Of a stretch of 64,000 nt of DNA, positions 44,468-54,945 are shown one piece after another. The translations under genes were made by a program, and so were the position numbers. The first letter of the stretch is position 1, and each line of letters opens with the position of its first letter. This DNA is from Bryopsis sp. KO-2023 (Eukaryota; Chlorophyta; Ulvophyceae; Bryopsidales; Bryopsidaceae), in assembly GCA_030272585.1 (NCBI GenBank), contig BSYQ01000002.1, forward strand, positions 8,060,001-8,124,000. Reading direction: 5' to 3'. The notes beneath the pieces are model-generated. The model was not told the DNA's origin. It made no database searches and saw only the letters and a program-made list of their open reading frames with translations.

Positions 44468-46804
44468 TCATGCCCTGAACAGATGCAGATTGTCCCGGAG
44501 CACGGTCAGTTGGTTGACCTTGCTCTCCTCCATCGCCCTCCTGCGCTTGTTCAGCTGGTGGCCATTGACACTGAACATCCGCTCAACCGAGGCGCTGGAG
44601 GCTGGGATGCAGAGATACTCGGCAGCCAGGATCGAAACTGTTGGGTATGCCGCCTGGTGTACCCTCCACCAGTCCAGAACAGATGAAGTGCTCTGAATAA
44701 CCCTCCTGACCCCACAATATCGCTCCCACTCATCAGAATTAGAACCGCCCGTAGCAGATGGAGGAGGGCACACACTGAGCCAGTCCCGTTCGAGATTTTC
44801 CTTTTTCTTTTTTTTTCCCTCTCTGCCTTCCCCCGGATTGTCAACACCTCTGTAATCTGATCGCAGCCGGATCTCCTTCAGCAGAGTCACGCACTCTTGC
44901 AGCACATCTGAAACCCACAGATCAGGTCTGCTGAATTGCTTCCTCAAGCAAGGAAAGCGCCCTGGGGTGCCCCACAAATACCGATTCACCTCAGCGTCTT
45001 CGAGTGATAGTTTGGTCGGATCCAGATGCTGCATGCACCCGACGGCCAGGAGCCATGCGGGATCGTCAAATTCATGGTCCATGACTGTGCGGAGCACATC
45101 TCTGAAGTCTATCACATCCGGTTCCTCGATGTTCATGGCATCCACCGCAGCGCTGATCCGAGCCATGAGCATCAGGACGGCACTCCCCGTCACCTTCTTT
45201 TCTGCCTCCAGTACCTTGGTTGCTTCCTTGTATGGCCTCAGAACCAGGTACAGTTCCAGCAGCACTTTCCATTCTTGGGGGTTGATATTGTATTGGGGGG
45301 GAAGGAGGGGAAAGAGCTGGATCAGATCGGGTTTCAAAATCAACAATCGATGCAACATGTACCAGATGCTGTTCCACCTAGTCTCCACCGCCAAGGTCAG
45401 TCTGAGAACCTTGTCAGATCTGCGGACAGGTCCTGGGCAGTCTTCTGCCTCCTCCACGTCGTCTCCATCATCGGGACATGCGTCTTCATCACTTGAATAT
45501 ATTTCCTGTGATGTGGGGTCGTCCTGTTCCTGGCTCTGATGGTCGTTTTGATTAGATTCCTCTTGTGCATCCTCCAGAAGTTCATCCTCATCAACTTGAG
45601 ATGGACCGGGGCTCTCACCAAGCCCACCGTTGCCAATCCCAGAGGCACCCGTGGCTGTCGAGGACCGGACCACATAAATTAACTCTTGGGGAGCAGCCTC
45701 CGCTTGTTGCCGTTCCAGATCAGCTTCTTTTCTTTTGGCTCGATCGATCTGAATCTGTTTCAGCTTTTCCCAATGAGTGGATGCACCCATCACTGTTCTG
45801 CACAGATCGTGTACTTTGGCCACAAGGTCGTTCACGCTTTGGGGGGCATTTTTCAGACCCTTCTTTACCCCCAAATTTATTCTGTGTGTCCCGCACCCGT
45901 GCCAATCGTAACTGTAGTTCATTTCACATGCTGCCCCCATTCTGGACTCGTGATCGGTAACGATGCTGGCCTGATATCCGGTCAGATCAAAGTCCTCCCT
46001 GATCTCGTTCATTTTTGTGCAAATGTCCAAAGCAGTTGCGGTACCCTCCATTTCCCAGGTCCCGAGACTGATCCGCTTGAGTTCGAACAGATCCTGTTCC
46101 GGGTCCCGGTGTATGTAGACAGCCCCCATCGCGAACCAATGCTTGGGCTGCTGAGACCAACCATCAGCAACAAAGCATGGTCGGAATCTGCTCAGATCCA
46201 TATCCTTCATCTTTTTTTTAAGCCTGTTGGAGGACAATCCGACCTGGTGAGACATGGATTTCGCTGATAGAGGCGGAGCAGATGCGTTCAGTTGAGTGCA
46301 CATGTCTCGGAAGTGCTGATCTTCCACTGTCCTGAAGGGGGCCCCGACGCTGACCAGATAGCACATAACCTTGTGCCGGTACGACTGGAACTCCCGGGTA
46401 GTAGGTCCCCATTTAGACACAAACGGGAGTGTTTTCTGGGTCCCAAAAGAAGTGATCCGACCCCCTTGTGTGCCTGTTTTCATGTCCTGATCCTTTTGCC
46501 TTTTCAAATGGCAGCCCTCAAAGCCTTCCGCGACAGCGATTTCCATTTCGGAACTGATCCGGATACCGTGTTTGGCCGCATGATTCAAAAGGGGGATCCT
46601 GCCTCCCTTCACCCATGACAATTGTTCATGACAGATTCGGCACGACACCACCTTTCTGCCCCGATCATCCTTATACACCAACAGCTTGCCTTCTGAATCG
46701 CTGGCATACATCTTGTCAACCCATGTGTTACTGTTCCGAACAGGAATCACAGGAGGCCTTGCACCCAGTTCCAGCAGGTCAGCTTCCTTTCCATTTCTGT
46801 TCAC
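44468..46804 (-). CDS. hAT transposase
   Basis: The open frame covers 778 codons to the stop at 44468. The first ATG in frame is at 46711; the frame starts at a good acceptor (CCCTGCCCTGCAG at 46805-46817 on minus), so an upstream coding exon is likely. A BED-like finger (C-R-I-C ... H-A-A-K-H-G) lies near the N-terminus. The RNase-H-like core shows V-A-D-G-W-S with a catalytic Asp, V-T-D-H-E and C-G-T-H-R-I-N-L, with an acidic insertion at about residues 385-465. The C-terminal dimerisation region has S-S-A-S-V-E-R-M-F-S. It cuts and rejoins the element's ends. No break is visible, so it may be functional. Confidence 0.93.
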   Translation of the reverse strand: MNRNGKEADLLELGARPPVIPVRNSNTWVDKMYASDSEGKLLVYKDDRGRKVVSCRICHEQLSWVKGGRIPLLNHAAKHGIRISSEMEIAVAEGFEGCHLKRQKDQDMKTGTQGGRITSFGTQKTLPFVSKWGPTTREFQSYRHKVMCYLVSVGAPFRTVEDQHFRDMCTQLNASAPPLSAKSMSHQVGLSSNRLKKKMKDMDLSRFRPCFVADGWSQQPKHWFAMGAVYIHRDPEQDLFELKRISLGTWEMEGTATALDICTKMNEIREDFDLTGYQASIVTDHESRMGAACEMNYSYDWHGCGTHRINLGVKKGLKNAPQSVNDLVAKVHDLCRTVMGASTHWEKLKQIQIDRAKRKEADLERQQAEAAPQELIYVVRSSTATGASGIGNGGLGESPGPSQVDEDELLEDAQEESNQNDHQSQEQDDPTSQEIYSSDEDACPDDGDDVEEAEDCPGPVRRSDKVLRLTLAVETRWNSIWYMLHRLLILKPDLIQLFPLLPPQYNINPQEWKVLLELYLVLRPYKEATKVLEAEKKVTGSAVLMLMARISAAVDAMNIEEPDVIDFRDVLRTVMDHEFDDPAWLLAVGCMQHLDPTKLSLEDAEVNRYLWGTPGRFPCLRKQFSRPDLWVSDVLQECVTLLKEIRLRSDYRGVDNPGEGREGKKKKKENLERDWLSVCPPPSATGGSNSDEWERYCGVRRVIQSTSSVLDWWRVHQAAYPTVSILAAEYLCIPASSASVERMFSVNGHQLNKRRRAMEESKVNQLTVLRDNLHLFRA

Positions 46805-47468
46805 TGCAGGGCAGGGCAGGACAGGACAAACACCTCACAAAAGCAGAACCAGAACAACTGGAGAAAGCACAAGCACCTCACACAATCCAACAAGGGAACA
46901 CCTCACCCCCCCACAAAACCATAAGAGTACAACAAGGCGGAACAGATCGGGGAGTAACGCACTGTTGGTGAGGTCAGAGGCTTGCCCCGACCCCTGCGGC
47001 CCCACGGATGGAACGCTGCTCTGGCGACGAGGTTCCAACCCCCCGCTTCCAGGTCCGGTCGGAACTGATCTCCTCTGGGACGTGTGTGGGCGTTGCCCCG
47101 ACCTCGCAGGGGTGACGAGCGCTTTTCTTTTCCCATGCCGGCCCATTTCGAACGGGGCGCTGATAAGACGTGGAGTTAAACGCTCACCAGATTAACAGAA
47201 ACCGAACATGCGATGTGCCCGCGTGACTCACCTGCATCTCACCCGCGATCAATGATCGATTCTTGACGCAGACGACCCACCGATCATGATCGGTGTTGCG
47301 CCGATCATGATCGGCGCAAGCCGATTATAGTCGATCGCGCCGATCACGATCACGATCTCGATCAAGTAGGGCGACCGATCAGATCGGTGATCGGCCGATC
47401 GTGATCGATGATCGGCCCTGCCAGACCTGATCGGCGACCGATCAAATCGTGATCGGATCCATAGTATG
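46805..47468 (-). other. hAT right end and likely transposase leader exon
   Basis: Between the transposase acceptor and the right terminal repeat lie a G/C-rich stretch with overlapping minus frames (ATGs at 47146 and 47136), any of which might be the first exon, and then the GATCGG-rich subterminal region from 47,250. I cannot choose a start. Confidence 0.45.
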
Positions 47469-47476
47469 CCAGGTAC

Positions 47477-48208
47477 TCTACGCTGTCCTTAGGTGACCAG
47501 CCAGTTGTCGACAACACCTCCAAGAGAACATACACAGCCACGGAGACCAGTGCGTCGACCTTGTTCGAGAGTCGAACTCGAATACTCAAAGTGTAGTATT
47601 CCACCATCAAGGTTTCAATCTGACAATTACTAGAATTGCGGTACATGATTGATCTCGAGGTGTCGTATCCCAGAAGACTGGAAATGTAATTAGGTGTCAC
47701 AGTACTTTGACCGGATTGCATCTTGCACCGTCACACAGCACACTTTCCACTCACTTTTTTCACCACTCACTCTTTCTTTCCAGAGTACGCAACTCTCACA
47801 CTTTTGGCCCCCACCACGCATGGTTCCTCCTCCCAAACAAAACTCCAGCAATCGCGGGCGCCATCGGGGTCAGGCACAAAACTTTGAAGGCGGTCAAAAC
47901 AGGAGCACGATGCCAAAAAAATTCGAGCCACCATTTTTTACCTGTTTGTCCATACATCATTCACCTTCCAGTTCCGCTCCAGCCATTGCAAAATGGCTGC
48001 AATCAAAAAACTCCAGCCCACAGGAAAAAAAAGAGCGTTCCGTCTCCATAATGCGGGAACAAATCCAAAAGAAAGAGAAAACAACAAACAAGAAAAAGCA
48101 AAATAAGAACGAAAACATGAAGCCGAGATGAAATGGGGCAGTAGCGAATAGAAACTGAGGTAACCTCCTTTTTCTTTCTCTTTTTCGCCCACTTCTCCAC
48201 TACGAGAA
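47477..48208. other. Spacer with one small basic frame
   Basis: An ATG at 47820 opens 103 codons to TGA at 48131. The translation is basic, with a K/Q/N-rich tail and no known domain; its reality is doubtful. The rest is non-coding. Confidence 0.3.
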
Positions 48209-50407
48209 CAGCCTGCCTATACGATATAAAATATTATATCGTACGATACAAATTTCAGATTTTTGTTGGTTTTGTATCGTACGATAAAAACAACCTCGCT
48301 CAATTATATGGTACGATACAAACTGCAGGAACCAACCGCTGATGCAGTACAAAACACTTGGCGTAATCTCTTCCTTCGCCCAACCCTAACCACCATTTTT
48401 CACGAGCCCGCCGACTTCTGCCAGCGCAAGTCTCTCAAGACGTCGCCACGGTTGGGGGGCTTTTTGCGCAGCCGGCAAACTTGCAAGGTGGTTTCGGATA
48501 AGTTGTTGAGAGTTCTAAAACAAACAAAACGGACGACGAGGACGAAGAAAGTTGGCACGGTTCAAACGTAGACCCCCGAACAAGTCTGGTGGAACAAATA
48601 TCGCGGACAAGATCATTCAAGGGGAGAACGCGAAAAGGAGGAACCAGCACGAACTGGCTGTGACGCATAGATACGACCTCTGAAGCACTACGTCGAGAGG
48701 AGGGATGGGATTATGGAGCTGGGGCACTGCACGTAGGAGTGCCCCAAGTGCAAGGGGGGGGGGGGTCGTTGGAGGATGTTTTCGCATGTTGTTGGAATGA
48801 CAATGGCCGAAGCGCCATATATGTCACAAGTTGGTGAGTAAAATGGAAGAAGCAATACCCCAACTAGCAATACCAACTGGAAGAAATCCTCAGTCAACAG
48901 GATATCCACCACGTTTTTGTTTCAAAAAAAATGGTGTTTTGAAATCATGGATAGAGCCTCTCTCTGGGATCAAACTTTGCCCTTTGTTTCATTGAGAACC
49001 GTCGTTTCGAACTGTCTGAGGAAATTGGCAATTGGTACAAGATATCAGAAATTGAGGGAGTACCTGAGAAATTCTGGTGTGAGAAGCCAAGTTTGGTCTC
49101 TGAGACAGATGTCAACTGAGGCGAGGGAGAATCCAGACAGGTGCTACAGAGGGGTTGAAGAGAAAACAAGTAACTGGCGTAAGTAAGAGAAAGTGTTGCA
49201 TTTTGTGAAATTGGTGGTGGTGGTCCTCCCAGGAAGGATGATAATGTTGCAGTGCTTGCAGCAGGTGCGCTTGAGCGCTTTTCTTGTATTGTTTTCATTC
49301 ATTTGGCACAAGTGAAGTCGGGTCCTTTGTTGATCCAGAAATTCCTTAAGCCTCATATGCCAGTGCCTACGTTGCCCAAGCCCCCTGACACAAGGAATGA
49401 GGAGCACTCTTTTTTTGTGTGTATAGGTGAAGGTGTTGGGTGTTTAAAGGGAAAACAAGGGAATCACAGACTTCTGCAAAAAACAAGGGAGAAAAAAGGG
49501 GTGTGCTTGCAATGCAACAGAAACCGGGTATGCTTTTTATGTGCCTTAACTGTATTTTCCTTTCTTTGTTTCCAGTATTTGGCACTCAAGGACATCAGGA
49601 TCCTCACCATGGTGAAGACGCTGTTTTGCTGGGTGGTGTGGCAAGGCTGTTGCAAGAGTTAATCATACATTTGTGGGTGGCAGTTGAGGGGGGTCTCACG
49701 CTGGATGTGGAGATTTTCTGTTCCCCCTATGGGACTAAAAGGGGTGCAGTAGGTGGTGGTGCTGGGATCTTATCGAAGTTCTGTCGATCCAGAGATTTTA
49801 TATCCAATTGACCTTGTGCCTCCTCTATTAGAGCTTCCCTGAATTTGGGTCCTGGTTGTGTGGACAACCCGAATCTATTTGATGGTATCGACCTTTGCCA
49901 AACCCTGCCCTGTTCCCTTTCAATATGTGAATCATGATTCTGATCAGGGGCCAGTGCATCTTTCATTGTGCGAGTTGCACAGAGTATTTGAAAGTGCGAA
50001 CTGTACAAATGGTATGCCAGGTGGCAGTCCAACACCAGGTTCGAGTCCTGGATGCCGTTGAATGTTTCGATGTGAATAGTGTACCACACGACTCCACCCA
50101 CTGTGATATCGCACAGCAATATCGCGATATCGACGTTCCCCTCAAAACAGCGTACGCTACATTCCAGCCAATGTGCGATATTTCCCTCAAAACATCGTAC
50201 GATACATTTCAACCGACATACGTTGTTTCTTCAGAAACATCGTACGTTGCGTTTCAGACCTCATACCATACACAAAACGTATCGTATAAGAACGTGCGGT
50301 TGACCCAGTTTATACGGTACGTTTTGTATCGTACGATATACTTTGCGTCGAGTGCGATACAGATTGTACCGTATACGATACAAAAAACGTATCGTATAGC
50401 CAGGCTG
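48209..50407 (+). mobile_element. Candidate inverted-repeat element with TATCGTACGATA ends
   Basis: The left end reads CAGCCTGCCTATACGATA and the right end is its complement with one mismatch. Both sides are followed inward by many TATCGTACGATA-like palindromes (48,220-48,330 and 50,100-50,400), a layout like hAT subterminal repeats. The inverted similarity extends a few bases further out. I could not find a matching target duplication, so the true ends are not settled. Inside lies one spliced gene, no recognisable transposase. It could be an unclassified DNA transposon, a hAT derivative or two facing repeat copies around a gene. Confidence 0.5.
48947..49811 (+). CDS. Unknown protein, 221 residues, three exons
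   Basis: Exons 48947-49182, 49233-49426 and 49576-49811 use GTAAGA/CCCAG and GTGAAG/TCCAG sites, phases agree at both joints, and the frame ends at TGA. I do not recognise the family. Exon 1 is basic and helical, exon 2 contains A-L-E-R-F-S-C-I-V-F-I-H-L-A and a Pro-rich loop, and exon 3 has L-L-G-G-V-A-R-L-L-Q-E-L and G-A-V-G-G-G-A-G. There is no signal peptide, no clear metal-binding triad and no zinc finger. It sits alone between inverted TATCGTACGATA arrays and may be the cargo or the enzyme of that element. Confidence 0.6.
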
Positions 50408-51170
50408 TTCTCGAGCTCGAGTCCCTAGTGGTAGTCAGACTCTGGCCCGCCATGTCTTAGAATCTTTTTCGTCGGTTGGAGTCCTTGGTGGTGAACCGAA
50501 GAATGGTGGGTTTGGAGTTACTACTCCTACTCCCAGTCAGTGGTTAGCAGCTGGGAGGGCTGACTCTTACAGTGTAACGCCAAGTGAATGTCAGATTTAC
50601 AGTTTTACAGAACGGTTAGATGGAGTTCAGGTCGAACGAACGGTGAACAGTCGCTAAGGTGGTTCTAGTGGGAACGACGAGAACGAATAAAAAGACACGT
50701 GACCAGGCTGTGATTCAAATCTCTATTGTGAAGACTGTGTCTGACCTTCAAAACTGCCACATCCCAAAACATGGATCTCAGAGGTTGTTTAATCCAAAAC
50801 ATGAGAGGGTCCCAGATGCAGAACTTTGTGACAGAGTAGAGTTTTGTATGTCTGTGATACCAGCTGCTGACGTCCAGGGACGTCAGACGTCAAAGACGTC
50901 ATGCATCTGACGTCTGGAAAGCGTCGGATGCATCCCCGGTGAATGACAGTATCCTCCCAAGGAGGTACTACTGAACTACAGCGAAGAAGTGATCACAAGA
51001 GCACTTGGTCAAGATAGTAGAGCGGTTGAAACGATTTAGACTTGCGAGGCTAGGTGTCTGGGCTCGAGTTTGAGCGAGAGCATTCTTTGGGTTTGAGTTG
51101 TGTTGGGTGTGAGTGTGGAACTGGCGGCTGCGAGTCAGGGTAGTGGGAGTGTTACGGGTGGTTAGCAGAG
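50408..51170. other. Spacer with GACGTC palindromes
   Basis: A frame of about 85 codons without an ATG runs from 50,396 to about 50,656 on plus and has a protein-like composition, but no domain. At 50,867-50,913 there are several GACGTC palindromes within 50 bases, as at 1706-1742. No gene assigned. Confidence 0.35.
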
Positions 51171-51600
51171 GTGGGCGCCCGCCCGGTGGACTGGACCGGA
51201 CAGGACCGGCAACCACTTTTTGGACAGGTTTTGACCTTTATTAGACAGGTCTGGCACCTGTCTGGACAGGTCCACGACCTGTCTAGTAAAGGTCAAATCC
51301 TGTCCAATAAAAGGGCCCCTTTAATGGACCGGATTACACCTTTCTGGACCGGTCTTACCCCAAAACTCCCGCCTGTCCGACCTGCCAACCCTGTCTGGAC
51401 AGGTAATCGCCTGTCTAATAAAGGCGTCAAACCTGCCAGACCACCCTTTCGACAGGTCTTACTGGGCTGACCGGTCTGGACAGGTGTGACGCCCTGTACA
51501 CCTGTTTTAGACAGGCGCCAGGTCGGTCTGGACAGGTGGGCTGCCTGTCCAGACCGACTTGGCGCCTGTCTAGAACAGGTCACACAATTAAGCACTTTTT
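51171..51600 (+). repeat. GGACAGGT/ACCTGTCC palindrome cluster
   Basis: Many GGACAGGT and ACCTGTCC motifs in both orientations. The right part (51513-51580) is a near-perfect hairpin with a stem of about 28 bp and a 7-base loop. The left edge reads CAGAGGTGGGC, a common hAT terminal motif, but no inverted partner or target duplication was found on the right. Probably a degenerate or truncated MITE. Confidence 0.65.
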
Positions 51601-51699
51601 AGCGTGCTAATTGTGTATCAATCGCTTGGGAAACGAGTTAATTAATTAAAGAAGAAGTTATATATTATTATATATATTTTTGATACATGATTGAGTGAG

Positions 51700-52015
51700 G
51701 CAAGCTCACTCAACCTCGAAATACAACTGTCGGTCGACAATAGGAATCGAACTCGGGTTGGTTGGGTCCGAGTCGAGAGCACCAAACCAATGGCGGACCC
51801 CACCATAGGGACGCTTAGAAGGGGGCCGTTAGCTTTAAGTACCTATTTTTAGTAATTGAAAAGAACGGGTAACGGCCCCCATTTGAGCGTCCCTATGGTG
51901 GGGTCTGTTATTGGTTTAGTGTCTTCGTCTTGGGCTTAGCCAACCCGAGTTCGAACCTCGCTTTGAGTCCACCGACTCCCTTCAGTCGGTGGTTGGTGAG
52001 CTCAGCTCACGTCAT
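51700..52015. repeat. Inverted pair of tRNA-like sequences
   Basis: Two arms of about 135 bp (51700-51835 and 51880-52015) are imperfect inverted copies around a 45-base spacer. Each arm carries, facing inward to outward, an A-box-like TTGGTTT(A/G)GTG and a B box GAGTTCGA(A/T)(C/T)C, so two RNA polymerase III type promoters point away from each other. The tRNA stems are not intact. It may be a foldback SINE or two SINEs inserted head to head. Confidence 0.65.
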
Positions 52016-52600
52016 TCATGCACTAAAAATATTCAACGGTCAAGCTTTGGAATGGGTTTTTCTGGAGGAGGCTGAAGAGGCGAAACCCTCATTCGAGGAA
52101 GAGTAATGTTTTTTGCATCCCCCCCCCCTGGTGGTGTTGTCAAGTGGTGCGAAAAAGGGTTAGGCAAGAACATGGTGGTTGAGGAAACACAAGGGGAAGG
52201 GATGGAACACCATGCACTAGTATTTTTATTTAAGACAACCCCAAAAGAACTCCCAGCAAATGCACCTGTCAATGGCGCCCAACACAATTCTTATTCAGGT
52301 CTTCTTTTTTCACCCCTTCAGTTTATCACTGGAGGGGTCATAGAACACACAAAACAAGAATCGAGAAACAGAACAAAACAAGCCTAAACAAAGTTACTTC
52401 TCCGCAAAAACGTCCCCATCTAACCAATCCCCGTCTAACCACAGTCACTTTTGATAAAATGAAAGACAAAATCATAATCATTGAGAGAGAAATCACATTA
52501 TGTCAAAAGTAAGTGGGTTCTGCCCCCCACTATGCCCATCGTTGTGATGTCAAGGGGCAAACATCTCCCCTTGTCTCGCATTCCTATTCCATTATTTGCT
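52016..52600. other. 3' flank of the F-box/WD40 gene
   Basis: A 93-codon plus frame at 52106-52387 and an 84-codon minus frame overlap; neither has a recognisable domain. No other feature seen. Confidence 0.35.
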
Positions 52601-53674
52601 TCAGAAACTCTCCTCACTCCAGGTCGTCGATTCAAGGACGTTGGAAAAATCCCATAGTGCGATTTGCCCGTTGAAAGAAATCGTTCCAAAACTGTGCTCA
52701 TTGATCCAAACACCTCTCGTGTACTCGTCCTCTTTCTCGATCATCTTGAAAGTGCGGATGCATTTTTTCTCAAAGACATCCCAAATTTTGATCTCATCGC
52801 CACTTCTAGTGATCAATCGAGATCCATCGAGACTAAGCCCAAATATTGGCTTTTTTTTTCTCCAAGCGCACAAGCGCTCTCCTGTGTTCAATCCCCATAT
52901 GCAAATCCGACCATCATGACATCCTGATGCGATCACATTCAAAGACACATCCAGGTAATCTGACCTCGTTGTGATGATATTCACACACGTGCTTCTCAAA
53001 ACATCCCACACCTTGATGGTGCCATCCACCGACCCACTTACTAACATCTTACCCTCGTTCGCGGAGGTAAGGGTGTGCATTCCCTTGTTGTGGCCTTCCA
53101 GAACTCCGAACCGGGTCAAATCAGCCTTCTTGTAAGTTTCCAACTGACCACGCCAACCCCCAAGAGCGAAGTAGTCTCCAAGATCAGCTATTCTATATAC
53201 ACCACCTCCGTAAACGGGCATACTGAGAACAGGCATGCGAAAAAGTTCTTTCCCGGTGGTAGGCCCCCATCCGCAAATATGGTCATCATGATTTCCCGAT
53301 ACAAGCATATCATTGAAAAAACAAACCGCATTGATTTCCCCAGCTTCTTTTCCCAACCTCCACAAAACCTCACCCGTCTCCAAACTCAACATTAAAATAC
53401 CTTTTGGACCCCCCAAGGCAATCTTTTCCCCACGTTTTGCCCAAGCATATGTTCTAAAATACTCCTTATCATAATGAGTTGATGGTATTTCTGCGAATCT
53501 CCATGCACGTTCCAACTTCATCTTCTTCTCTAATGTTGGTTCATTCTTCACCACGTCCATCCATTCCTTCGCCACACAGGTGCAGGCAGCAATCGATTTG
53601 GGGCACAAGCTCCCGAAAATGTGACCGAGGATGTGTTTTGGCAGAACCCACTCGGCGCTTACGTAATCACTCAT
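52601..53674 (-). CDS. F-box/WD40 repeat protein, intact
   Basis: A single exon of 357 codons from the ATG at 53674. Residues about 8-50 are an F-box (W-V-L-P-K-H-I-L-G-H-I-F, C-T-C-V-A-K-E-W), followed by about seven WD40 blades with I-C-G-W, T-I-K-V-W-D, R-I-C-I-W, E-I-K-I-W-D and I-A-L-W-D. As an SCF ubiquitin-ligase adaptor, the F-box would bind Skp1 and the propeller a phosphorylated or degron-bearing substrate. It is the paralogue of the gene split at 4594/15164: same length, layout and start (M-S-D-x at residue 1, E-R-A-W after the box). Lack of introns in both, while neighbours are spliced, suggests an intronless ancestor or retrocopy. Confidence 0.93.
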   Translation of the reverse strand: MSDYVSAEWVLPKHILGHIFGSLCPKSIAACTCVAKEWMDVVKNEPTLEKKMKLERAWRFAEIPSTHYDKEYFRTYAWAKRGEKIALGGPKGILMLSLETGEVLWRLGKEAGEINAVCFFNDMLVSGNHDDHICGWGPTTGKELFRMPVLSMPVYGGGVYRIADLGDYFALGGWRGQLETYKKADLTRFGVLEGHNKGMHTLTSANEGKMLVSGSVDGTIKVWDVLRSTCVNIITTRSDYLDVSLNVIASGCHDGRICIWGLNTGERLCAWRKKKPIFGLSLDGSRLITRSGDEIKIWDVFEKKCIRTFKMIEKEDEYTRGVWINEHSFGTISFNGQIALWDFSNVLESTTWSEESF

Positions 53675-54099
53675 CTTTTCCCGAACCCTAACGACCGCAA
53701 CACTCCCTCAACGGCGCGAAAAGTTTGTCGGAGCGAAAACAAAGGCCACTGGCAAATGGTTGCGATAAAAAAGAAGCGACCAACGAACACAATGACGGAA
53801 GAAACAAGAACAGAGAGAACAACACACTCGAGCACCCCTCCCCAAACAGGTCTGTATTTTATGCTTCGCTCAGGTGCTACCTTCTTGTGATACGTGTCCG
53901 GACTTTTAAGGAAAAGAGCGCTCGTATCAGTGGGTTGGCGGTCGGTTTAAAGGGCAGCGCACAACGTCGATCGACAGTGTGTTCGCGCCTCAGGAGGAAC
54001 TTGAGCTTTGTTGTCCTGCGAATCGTACGATATCGTATGGGTGACCTGAGCCCTGGCAGCATCGACGCTGCTGCTGGTTCCGCGCAGAGTACCCACTAT
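53675..54099. other. Upstream region of the F-box/WD40 gene
   Basis: Probable promoter DNA of the minus-strand gene; no TATA box is clear. Short plus frames here have no recognised domain. Confidence 0.35.
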
Positions 54100-54142
54100 A
54101 TGTCAGGGGGCCATTAACGCGTGCTGGGACGACGGGGCGTTA

Positions 54143-54448
54143 ATGGTTAACGGTCTACGTCACGTCGCTTTCACGCCGTCGCCCCACCAGGCGTTAACGA
54201 GCCCGCTGTCCCGTCGTCACACCTGGGGTCGCCGTCGCCGCCGCGCTGGCACCGCGCGGTACACTGTGGTACAGCGTCGTGCGCCTGCGCGCGACGCACG
54301 TCTGGCGGAGCGACCCCCTCCCCGTGGTGGAGGAACGAGCGAGGCGCCCCCGCTCGCTGGCTGCCCGCGACCACCGTTGAGCGAGACCGGCCGCCCGGCG
54401 AAGGACGCGAAGGGAAAGGACCTCGAAGCGAGCAGGGCGGCGAGCGAT

Positions 54449-54481
<33 letters not shown>

Positions 54482-54514
54482 GGCGCGCGTCGACCCGGCG
54501 GACGGGAGCCCGGC
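54143..54514 (+). other. GC-rich island, possible first exon
   Basis: 54,100-54,540 is far richer in G/C and CpG than anything else in the window and is open on both strands. On plus, an ATG at 54143 opens 124 codons of Arg/Ala/Gly/Asp-rich sequence that ends exactly at a strong GTGAGT donor (54515). A disordered N-terminal exon of the next gene, a CpG promoter or a fragment of foreign DNA are all possible. Confidence 0.35.
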
Positions 54515-54945
54515 GTGAGTGCTTGCGCGGGTTCGAAAGTTGAGGAGACCTCCCCTGTTGCCCTTGTTCTTGTTGTCCCCCCCCCTTTGTATGTCCAGAG
54601 GCCCCTTGTTTTCATGTTTCAGGGAACTGCAGGCTGCCCTTTTTTCTTCCCTTCTGCCATGTGTACCCTTCATCTTTGTGGGTGGATGTATGTGCCCACC
54701 CAGAAAAAAATAAAAATAAAATCACTCTCTGACACACAAATGCACAGCCCTTTCCTTCGACGTTTCCGCTTTCCAACTTCATCTCGGGATTGTGCAAGAA
54801 AGGAAATTTGAACCACTTCTTTCGGAAGGTTTTTTTTGGCCTACCAAGGCTCATCTATTATCACAGAATTTTTGAACAAGGAGGGCATAGAGATGGAATG
54901 GACTGAATGGGACTGTTTTTTTTTTTGTCTATCAAAATCGTGTAG

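Larger units (their letters stand above)
38989..47468 (-). mobile_element. Large hAT DNA transposon, 8,480 bp
   Basis: The ends carry inverted CATACTATGGA and the element is flanked by 8-bp duplications. Several hundred bases at both ends are packed with GATCGG/CCGATC motifs in both orientations, as expected for subterminal transposase-binding repeats. Contents: a 1,775-bp left-end unit present twice in tandem (38989-40763, then again from 40764), each with a spliced accessory gene; a nested 465-bp MITE; a 99-bp minisatellite; and a hAT transposase on minus. At 8.5 kb it is large for the superfamily. Confidence 0.95.

Noticed and set aside
49727-50212. 161-codon minus frame
   Set aside because: It is antisense to the phase-consistent third exon of the 48947-49811 gene and runs into the palindromic repeat array.
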